Shown here piece after piece: positions 1 to 4,681 of a DNA stretch of 7,453 nucleotides. The notes below the pieces were generated by a model. The model made no database searches and was not told the origin of the DNA. It was given only the letters and a program-made list of their open reading frames with translations. Made by a program: the position numbers and the translations under genes. Origin of the DNA: Phycisphaerales bacterium (GTDB taxonomy: Bacteria > Planctomycetota > Phycisphaerae > UBA1845). Numbering within the stretch: the first letter of the stretch is position 1; every line of letters begins with the position of its first letter. The DNA lies in NCBI GenBank assembly GCA_030612785.1, contig JAUWNF010000157.1, positions 1 through 7,453 on the forward strand. The letters run 5' to 3'.

Positions 1-1026
1 GAGCTGCGCCGCGAGTGCGAATGCAAAAAAGAGGAGCTGGAGGCGCGCTCCGTTGAACTGGCTTCGACGGAGCAGGACTTGGCTGGTAGAGCCGACCAGA
101 TCGCCCGCACCGAGCAGCGGCTGGACGAACAGCGCGCCGAGCTGGATCGCTTATCCGAGGCGTCGGCAACGGTGCAGAAGCAACAGGCGGCCTTGAGCGA
201 CAGAAATCGTGCGCTCGAGGAGGCGGGGGAGAAGCTGCAAGCGGATCAGGCGGCGCTCACCGGGGCCACCGAAGAGCTCCGCGGACGAGAACAAGCGCTT
301 CAAGACGGTCTTGCGGAGGTCGAGGGGCGTGCCCGTCGGGTGGACGAACTCCAGCGGGAGCTCAGCGACCGCCAGGCCAAAATCGTTGCGGGAGAAGAGG
401 ATCTCGCCCACCGGATGGCCACTGCTACCAAAGCCGTTGACCTCTGCAAGCGCCGCGCTCGCGAACTGGACGCGCGTGAGGCCAAAGCCAAAGCGCTCGA
501 GAAACGCTTACATGAAGAAGAGACCATTCAGGAAGACGTGATGCACACCCTGGCCGAACGCGAGCGCGGTGCAAAACGTGCCGAGGGCGCGCTCGCCGAC
601 CAGGAACGCCGACTCCAGCGCAAAGAAGCTGCTCTCGAAGAGCGCGAGAACGCCCTCAACGATCGGCAGGCGCAGGTAGAGTCCATCGCGCGCCAGGCCA
701 CCACCGGACTCGAACAACTGGCGCAGGAGCGGCAAGACTTCGATCACCAGCGACAAGCCCTCAAAGATCATGAGAACGACTCCGCCGGGCGTACGCAGGC
801 TCTGGCCGACCGCGAACGCAGGCAGCACGAAACGGCCGTGGTCATCCAGAACATCGCCGCGTCGCTGGACAAACTCAACGGACAACTCAGCGATCAGGAA
901 CAAGTCCTGCAACAGCGTGAAGCCCGGCTCGACACGGGATGGAAGCGTTTGCTGGTACAATCGCTTGAGCGGGTGCCCCATCCCGTTTCGCCGACCGTCA
1001 GGGTCGGCGAACGGGGTGGGAAATGA
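1..1026 (+). CDS. Long charged coiled-coil protein, 5'-truncated by the window edge
   Basis: The reading frame is open from base 1, so the true start lies upstream; 341 codons are visible before the TGA at 1024-1026. The product is almost entirely Glu/Arg/Gln/Ala/Leu with no membrane segment and hardly any Gly or Pro until the end. Leucines recur every seven residues around codons 198-226 (LADQERR, LQRKEAA, LEERENA, LNDRQAQ). Related L-x-x-R-E-x-x-L units recur throughout, which is the signature of a long alpha-helical coiled coil. No enzymatic or nucleotide-binding motif is visible, so an SMC- or Rad50-like ATPase head cannot be claimed. The final 17-18 codons (from about 971) change character to VPHPVSPTVRVGERGGK and lie inside an inverted-repeat element, so the C-terminus may have been rewritten by an insertion. 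The gene converges on the minus-strand operon ending at 1140. Function is unknown; a structural or scaffolding role is inference. Confidence 0.8.
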   Translation, partial: ELRRECECKKEELEARSVELASTEQDLAGRADQIARTEQRLDEQRAELDRLSEASATVQKQQAALSDRNRALEEAGEKLQADQAALTGATEELRGREQALQDGLAEVEGRARRVDELQRELSDRQAKIVAGEEDLAHRMATATKAVDLCKRRARELDAREAKAKALEKRLHEEETIQEDVMHTLAERERGAKRAEGALADQERRLQRKEAALEERENALNDRQAQVESIARQATTGLEQLAQERQDFDHQRQALKDHENDSAGRTQALADRERRQHETAVVIQNIAASLDKLNGQLSDQEQVLQQREARLDTGWKRLLVQSLERVPHPVSPTVRVGERGGK

Positions 1027-1108
1027 GCAGTCGCGGGCGCCTTTCACATTCGAGTCAATCCCCCACCCTTTGATCCGCGGTGGCGGATCAAAGGGATGGG
1101 GCACCCGC
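969..1108. repeat. MITE/REP-like nested inverted-repeat element with two internal hairpins
   Basis: The outer arms are a perfect 16-bp inverted repeat: GCGGGTGCCCCATCCC at 969-984 and its complement GGGATGGGGCACCCGC at 1093-1108. Inside are two separate hairpins. One spans 977-1020 (8-bp perfect stem CGCCGACC/GGTCGGCG around a 5-nt loop, extended outward with one bulge and one G-T pair). The other spans 1060-1101 (10-bp perfect stem TTTGATCCGC/GCGGATCAAA around GGTG, extended by C/G runs with one bulge). The flanks CTTGA (964-968) and CTCGA (1109-1113) match at four of five bases, compatible with a decayed target duplication. There is no coding capacity and no T-run, so a simple Rho-independent terminator is unlikely. 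It sits between two convergent genes, where it may still impede transcription. The repeat class is inferred from architecture only. Confidence 0.72.
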
Positions 1109-1139
1109 CTCGAAGTCCTCATCTCCCCCTCGGTGAGGC

Positions 1140-1454
1140 TCAGTCGGTCGGTCGGGAGTGGAGCGTTCTGTGGTTGGCCTGCTCCCAGGCTTGCAGCTCG
1201 CCGATGATGCGCAGGTGATTGCGGATGGTTTCGGCGAAGTGTGGCGCGTCGGGAACGACCTCGAAGACGTGCGGCTGACCGTTGAGGCGTGCCTCCAGAT
1301 CACGAACGAAATCGGACCAACTACCCTCGTATAGTGTGTCGCGCATCTCCAGCAACATGCGCTGTTCGGCCGACAGCTCGAGGGGCGGCACCGACGGCGG
1401 GGAAGCATCATTCAATGGCGATGGCGCCTGGGACAAGTCGCACCTCGCGTTCAA
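1140..1454 (-). CDS. Small hypothetical protein, last gene of the thioredoxin operon
   Basis: This encodes 104 aa from a TTG start whose first bases overlap the upstream gene's TGA (shared TTGA, 1451-1454). A GAGG lies about 11 nt upstream, a little far, so the TTG is the best but not certain start. Residues 1-26 are Pro/Ser-rich and probably flexible. Residues 27-97 look like a compact helical domain with a conserved-looking core (LSAEQRMLLEMRDTLYEGSW, then DFVRDLEARLNGQPHVFEV). There is no signal peptide, membrane helix or catalytic motif, so it is probably cytoplasmic. I do not recognise a characterised family. The stop-start overlap implies translational coupling to the thioredoxin-like gene. 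Its 3' end is 31 bp from the inverted-repeat element at 969-1108. Confidence 0.7.
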   Translation of the reverse strand: MNARCDLSQAPSPLNDASPPSVPPLELSAEQRMLLEMRDTLYEGSWSDFVRDLEARLNGQPHVFEVVPDAPHFAETIRNHLRIIGELQAWEQANHRTLHSRPTD

Positions 1455-2512
1455 AGCTTGGCCAGCCTCTTGCAGGTCTTATAGAACTCCAGCGCTCTCC
1501 GCGCCCGGTCTTTGGCCGTATCATCGGCCAGGACGACGGCCTTCTCCTGCCATTCGATGGCCTGATCGATCTTTCCGACCTGGTGCAGGGCCCGCGCGTG
1601 GACCTGCAAGGCGTCCGCCGAGATGGCGTCCGCGGCACACGCGGCGGCGGCGGCGGCCAGTGACAGGTCGGGATGCCGGTCGCCCAGTTCAGGAAACTCC
1701 ATTAGGGTGCGGGCCACCACGGTCAGGCCGGCAGCGCTGTCCGCATGATCCCGCACGTACGCCTCCACCCAGGAACGCGCCCTGGCGCGATCCTTCAGCT
1801 CTATAGTGACGATGTGCAAACTGAACTCGATGCTCTGCTCATTAGCGCTGTCCAGTGCGATTGACGCGTCTAAAGCCGCCAGGGCTTCTTCCCACTGGCG
1901 AAACGCGGCCGCGCGGTTGAAGCGCACGGCCAGGGCGTCGAGCTTCTTCTGAACCTCGGCTGCTGCGGCCGCCGCCGCCACGTCGAACGTGCCGGCGATT
2001 ACCTGCTCCAGAACACGTTCCATATTCCCATTGGGATGACCTTGCCACGCGATCCTGCCGTCCTTGCCGATGATGAAAGCGTAGGGAATCCCATTGGCGC
2101 CGGCGGCCGTCATGTAGTTATCGTAAGTCTGTTCCGTCCGGTCGAAGCCCACCGTGTAGCCCATCGCGTCGCCCTGGCTCTGCACGAAACGCCTGACGTC
2201 TTCCAGGCGTTGCCGCTGCCATCCTGGACTGGTCATCGCCACGAAGTGGACACCGTGCTTTTGAAGTTTCTTCTGCAGCTCGGTGGTGTGCGGAATCTGG
2301 ATCACGCAGGGCGTGCACCACACCGCCCAGAACTCCACCACATAGATTCCCTTACCCACATCCCTGGTCGGATCGATCGGCCGGCCTTTGAGCCACTCGA
2401 TATTCTTGCCGAACGGAGGTGCCGGATCACCCACTTGCAGCCCCGCCGTCGCCACGGGCACAAAAACCAGCACCCACAAGAACACGGCGAGGTGTACGAT
2501 CATCGAACGCAT
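1451..2512 (-). CDS. Exported TlpA-like thioredoxin with a helical, TPR-like C-terminal half
   Basis: The 353-aa product begins with a signal peptide: Arg2, a hydrophobic core at residues 5-20, and an ATA-G cleavage region near 21-24. A TlpA/ResA-type thioredoxin fold covers about residues 25-172. The redox motif W65-C66-T67-P68-C69 sits in FWAVWCTPC, and the expected cis-proline is P143 in NGIPYAFII. This family reduces or exchanges disulfides outside the cytoplasm, for example in cytochrome c or cell-envelope maturation. An alanine-rich linker (179-186) leads to a helical region (about 187-350) with Ala/Leu/Glu-rich helix pairs resembling TPRs, including a GKIDQAIEWQEKAVVL segment. That half could bind a partner. 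The start at 2512 is chosen because AAGGAAG (2519-2525) lies 6 nt upstream and because it keeps the N-terminal Arg. Met4 at 2503 would give an ATGA overlap with the lipoprotein stop. The electron donor and substrate are unknown. Confidence 0.88.
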   Translation of the reverse strand: MRSMIVHLAVFLWVLVFVPVATAGLQVGDPAPPFGKNIEWLKGRPIDPTRDVGKGIYVVEFWAVWCTPCVIQIPHTTELQKKLQKHGVHFVAMTSPGWQRQRLEDVRRFVQSQGDAMGYTVGFDRTEQTYDNYMTAAGANGIPYAFIIGKDGRIAWQGHPNGNMERVLEQVIAGTFDVAAAAAAAEVQKKLDALAVRFNRAAAFRQWEEALAALDASIALDSANEQSIEFSLHIVTIELKDRARARSWVEAYVRDHADSAAGLTVVARTLMEFPELGDRHPDLSLAAAAAACAADAISADALQVHARALHQVGKIDQAIEWQEKAVVLADDTAKDRARRALEFYKTCKRLAKL

Positions 2513-2715
2513 TGAAGACTTCCTTGTTTACACGTGTCCCCGCCGGCGTAGTCATTCGCCGCTATGGTCCCGTTGAGATAGCGCTCGTCCCAGTCGGCTG
2601 CTTTCGCCGTCTCTGTTTCGGGCATCACCTCCACTCCCGGCGGCATCTTGACCAGACAGCCCGACAGGGCCACGGAGACGGCGATTCCCAACAGGCTTTG
2701 TATGACCGTGTCCAT
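2500..2715 (-). CDS. Small lipoprotein, first gene of the thioredoxin operon
   Basis: This encodes 71 aa. The start at 2715 is supported by a GAGG (2724-2727) eight bases upstream and by an immediate lipoprotein signal peptide, MDTVIQSLLGIAVSVALSGC, with lipobox L-S-G-C and lipidated Cys20. The mature chain of about 52 residues is Pro/Glu-rich after the anchor and ends with a second feature, Cys62 and Cys69 (a CX6C pair) in GGDTCKQGSLQCVR. No +2 Asp retention signal is present (residue 21 is Leu), so outer-membrane sorting would be expected by the enterobacterial rule, which may not apply here. The 3' end overlaps the thioredoxin-like gene by 13 bp. The reading frame is open upstream to 2835, but that extension would bury the signal peptide and runs through repeat DNA. 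I do not recognise the family; a redox-linked role is inference from its neighbour. Confidence 0.72.
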   Translation of the reverse strand: MDTVIQSLLGIAVSVALSGCLVKMPPGVEVMPETETAKAADWDERYLNGTIAANDYAGGDTCKQGSLQCVR

Positions 2716-2754
2716 AAGATCAACCTCAATTCCCGACGCTACTTCGCCTTCATC

Positions 2755-2910
2755 TCTCACCGCGGAGCACGCAGAGACCAGATTGACAAGAACATAACGC
2801 AGCCAACCTTGCTGGAGTGAAGCACAAAGTGTCAAAACGAAGATGATCTTGGATTAGCCCAACGTCTTTCAGAATAACACTCTGCGCTCTCGGCGTTCTC
2901 TGTGGTAAGA
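2755..2910. repeat. Inverted pair of degenerate 9-mer (ACGCAGAG-type) repeat blocks
   Basis: The left block (2755-2776, plus strand) reads TCTCACCGCGGAG then CACGCAGAG. The right block (2880-2910), read on the minus strand, gives TCTTACCACAGAG, AACGCCGAG, AGCGCAGAG. The first 13 positions match at ten. The right block then carries one extra iteration of the same 9-nt unit. The two blocks face each other across about 100 bp. This resembles dispersed CGCAGAG repeat families of unknown function that I associate with some bacterial genomes; that comparison is from memory. The region lies directly upstream of the lipoprotein operon, so its promoter may sit inside or beside the repeat. Confidence 0.55.
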
Positions 2911-3029
2911 CACTCGGGTTAGAGAGTACGTCTCTCGCAGGGAGACACTATAGAAACTATCCACGGGGGCCGTCAATCTCCGTGCTCTCGCGCGGGCACC
3001 GGGGGCTGGTCCACGACCGGTTCCTCACC

Positions 3030-3146
3030 AGGCTGTCGATTTAATCTGTAGCGGCGCCCCTTGTGGGCGGCGCAGCCTCGTTTCTCGTCACCCACAAGGG
3101 GTGACGCTATATTGGGGATCACCATGGACGATTAAATCGACAGCCT
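3030..3146. repeat. MITE/REP-like palindromic element abutting the methyltransferase stop codon
   Basis: The outer arms are a perfect 17-bp inverted repeat: AGGCTGTCGATTTAATC at 3030-3046 and its complement at 3130-3146. A second, nested pair is CCCCTTGTGGG (3057-3067) with CCCACAAGGGG (3091-3101), 11 bp perfect, extended outward with mismatches by TGTAGCG/CGCTATA. Each half can alternatively fold locally: GTCACCC/GGGTGAC around a 5-nt loop (3087-3105) is a clean hairpin, and GCGGCGC occurs twice (3051-3057, 3067-3073). CTCAC occurs one base outside the left arm (3024-3028) and immediately after the right arm (3147-3151), like a 5-bp target duplication. The methyltransferase stop codon lies in the right-hand copy. 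There is no T-run, so it does not look like a standard intrinsic terminator. Confidence 0.72.
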
Positions 3147-3147
3147 C

Positions 3148-3981
3148 TCACGGGCGCGGGTCGGTTTGTGCGCTACGCTCGCGGGCTTTGCCGGTCATGG
3201 GCACGAATAGGACGGGCAGAAGGTCTTCGGTAACGGTTGATCCGTCGGGTTGTTTGGTGATGCGTTGGAGGCTCTGCCCGGCGCCCTGGGGACCAACAGG
3301 AATGCACAACCGTCCCCCGACCTTGAGTTGCTCGACCAACGCGGGGGGCACGTGCCCCGGCGCACATGTAACGATGATCGCATCGAAAGGCGCGTGCTCA
3401 GGCCAACCGGCGTATCCGTCGCCGATCTTCGTCACAATGGTGTCATAGCCGCGACCTTTGAACGTTTCCATCGCTTGCCTGGCCAGCGGCTCGACGATCT
3501 CGATGGTGTACACGTGCGGTGTGATCTCCGCGAGCACGGCAGCTTGATAGCCCGACCCGGTACCCACCTCCAGCACCTTGGCGTCGCCGGTGAGCTTCAA
3601 CGCCGCGGTCATAAACGCGACGATGTAGGGCTGCGAAATGGTTTGGCCCTGGCCGATCGGCAGCGGCCGATCATCGTAGGCGTAGCGCTGCATCCGCTGC
3701 GGAATGAACCAGTGCCGTGGGGCGTCACGCATGGCTTGGAGAACGAGCGCGTCGCGCACGCCGCGGCGCGCAATCTGCCACTCGACCATCCGCAGCCGTT
3801 CGGCTTTTCCTTCCTCGGTTCGGGGGCGCTTGCCCCCCGAGTCATGCTCAACGCGGGGTGTGGCGACGGGTTGGCTGGTACTCGGCTTCTCCGCGGACGG
3901 CGCACAGGCCGACCAACTGACCACCGACACCATCCACACAACGGTCGCCGCCAGCCGGAGACTTTGCTTTTGAGATCTCAT
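3148..3981 (-). CDS. pcm: Protein-L-isoaspartate O-methyltransferase with an N-terminal export or lipoprotein signal
   Basis: The 277-aa product transfers a methyl group from S-adenosylmethionine to isoaspartyl residues, starting repair of aged proteins. Family hallmarks are all visible: GQGQTISQP at about residues 110-118, the SAM-binding loop EVGTGSGYQ at 138-146, the acidic end of the second strand in YTIEI (158-162), GDG at 187-189 and PFDAIIVTCAP at 198-208. A bacterial Pcm is usually about 210-230 aa and cytosolic. The extra length here is a signal sequence, MRSQKQSLRLAATVVWMVSV, ending in WSAC (Cys26, a poor lipobox because Trp is at -3), then a low-complexity linker to about residue 60. 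The start at 3981 is fixed by GGGAGG (3990-3995) eight bases upstream; the frame continues to 4053 without a comparable site. It lies 106 bp downstream of the MerR-type gene on the same strand and may share its transcript. Enzyme identity is firm; location is inference. Confidence 0.93.
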   Translation of the reverse strand: MRSQKQSLRLAATVVWMVSVVSWSACAPSAEKPSTSQPVATPRVEHDSGGKRPRTEEGKAERLRMVEWQIARRGVRDALVLQAMRDAPRHWFIPQRMQRYAYDDRPLPIGQGQTISQPYIVAFMTAALKLTGDAKVLEVGTGSGYQAAVLAEITPHVYTIEIVEPLARQAMETFKGRGYDTIVTKIGDGYAGWPEHAPFDAIIVTCAPGHVPPALVEQLKVGGRLCIPVGPQGAGQSLQRITKQPDGSTVTEDLLPVLFVPMTGKARERSAQTDPRP

Positions 3982-3989
3982 GGCATAGG

Positions 3990-3995
3990 CCTCCC
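3990..3995 (-). promoter_or_regulatory. Strong ribosome binding site deciding the methyltransferase start
   Basis: GGGAGG on the minus strand lies eight bases before the ATG at 3981. It favours this start over upstream in-frame codons and thereby places the hydrophobic signal sequence at the very N-terminus. Confidence 0.75.
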
Positions 3996-4087
3996 TTCTT
4001 CTCGCCCGGTCCCGCCTCCAGTCATTATTCCCCGTCTTTGGGCTACCCGGCAAGAGGTCCTCGTGATGGGTTCACCGACCGCCCCAA

Positions 4088-4612
4088 TCACCACTCCTCG
4101 CCCCATGCGGAGGCCTGCGGACGCCGCGCTGGTTCCCCGGGCGGCGTGGGCCTCTCCGCCGCACGCGGTAACGCTAGCCGCTTACGCAAGTCTTCAATGA
4201 CGCCGCCTAGATCGAGGATGACGGCGGCCCGGTGCTCTGAGAGCAACGCCGCCGGGTCGGTGCCCGCCGCAAGCTGTTGACAGACGCCATCGGGAGAGAC
4301 CAGAACAGCGACCGCCGAACCGATTCCTGCCAGGTTAGGCCACCGGGTCCTAAGGTTGCGCATGGCGGACGCGAGGCAGTCAAGGCTGATGTTCGTCGCC
4401 CGTAGTCGATGGGCGATCTCGACGGCCGCCAGATCACTCGGTGCATACAGGCGGCGTGATCCGGTCCCCCCCGCGGGTCGCAGGGAGGGTTTGGCGATAC
4501 CCAGGCGATCCCAATGGTTGATCTGCATGATGGAAACGCCGGTGATTTCGCGGACTTCGGTCGAGGTAAACGCCCACGTTCGAGGTTTGGACGGGTCTGG
4601 AATAGCACTCAT
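4088..4612 (-). CDS. MerR-family transcriptional regulator
   Basis: The 174-aa product has an N-terminal MerR-type winged helix-turn-helix. The HTH is at about residues 14-36 (FTSTEVREITGVSIMQINHW), followed by DRLGIAKPSLRPAG and the wing GSRRLYAPSDL at 51-61, then a helix (62-71) of the usual dimerisation lead-in. The C-terminal part (about 72-148) has a short beta-like segment (SAVAVLVSPDG) and a helix ending in RKRL, with a Pro/Arg-rich tail. It does not match the metal- or drug-binding tails of the classical MerR, CueR or BmrR types. The two cysteines (79 and 111) are not in a recognised metal-site arrangement, so the effector is unknown. There is no Shine-Dalgarno before the ATG at 4612; a -10-like TATAAT ends 3 bp upstream, suggesting a leaderless message. 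A perfect palindrome in the promoter suggests self-regulation. Likely target genes are itself and possibly the downstream methyltransferase. Confidence 0.87.
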   Translation of the reverse strand: MSAIPDPSKPRTWAFTSTEVREITGVSIMQINHWDRLGIAKPSLRPAGGTGSRRLYAPSDLAAVEIAHRLRATNISLDCLASAMRNLRTRWPNLAGIGSAVAVLVSPDGVCQQLAAGTDPAALLSEHRAAVILDLGGVIEDLRKRLALPRAAERPTPPGEPARRPQASAWGEEW

Positions 4613-4615
4613 AGC

Positions 4616-4649
4616 ATTATAATCATACTAATATGATTACAGTCCGCAA
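4616..4649 (-). promoter_or_regulatory. Candidate promoter of the MerR-type gene, near-leaderless
   Basis: On the minus strand TTGCGG (4644-4649) is followed after 16 bp by TATGAT (4622-4627). A perfect TATAAT lies slightly further down (4616-4621), 22 bp from TTGCGG. Either -10 would start RNA within a few bases of the ATG at 4612. The region is strikingly AT-rich against its surroundings. The missing Shine-Dalgarno agrees with a leaderless transcript. The choice between the two -10 elements is open. Confidence 0.5.
4620..4639. promoter_or_regulatory. 20-bp perfect palindrome, probable operator
   Basis: TAATCATACTAATATGATTA has 8-bp perfect arms around CTAA. It lies between the candidate -35 and -10 of the MerR-type gene, eight bases before its start. 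MerR-family proteins bind dyad operators in exactly this interval, so autoregulation is the natural inference. Confidence 0.6.
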
Positions 4650-4681
4650 GTCGCTTTGGTGAATTCCTGAGTTCGCCGGGG

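Larger units (their letters stand above)
2716..3147. other. 432-bp non-coding interval between the methyltransferase and the lipoprotein operon
   Basis: No convincing gene is seen on either strand. The interval should hold the promoter of the three-gene operon. A TTGACA is present on the minus strand (2830-2835), but no acceptable -10 follows at 16-18 bp, so no promoter is called. The interval contains the inverted 9-mer repeat pair (2755-2776 with 2880-2910) and the nested palindromic element (3030-3146). The middle part (about 2911-3029) shows only a trivial 5-bp hairpin. Confidence 0.6.

Noticed and set aside
969..1108. Interpretation as a bidirectional intrinsic terminator
   Set aside because: Both hairpins are strong, but no T-run follows on either strand. 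A mobile or REP-like repeat explains the nested outer arms better.
508..1122. 204-aa minus-strand reading frame running through the palindromic element
   Set aside because: It is antisense to the coiled-coil gene; Phe/Leu/Val-rich runs come from complementing Glu/Gln/Arg codons.
2716..2835. 40-codon N-terminal extension of the lipoprotein frame
   Set aside because: It would place the lipobox at residue 60, lies in repeat DNA, and the internal ATG at 2715 has a good ribosome binding site.
2830..2835. Minus-strand TTGACA as -35 of the lipoprotein operon
   Set aside because: No -10-like hexamer occurs at 16-18 bp; at 17 bp the sequence is GCAAGG.
2922..2936. GAGAG-TACGT-CTCTC hairpin
   Set aside because: Only five base pairs and no T-run; expected by chance.
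3250..4200. 316-aa plus-strand reading frame
   Set aside because: It is a mirror of the methyltransferase gene, whose family motifs are unambiguous on the minus strand. The product is Arg/Gly/His-rich without domains.
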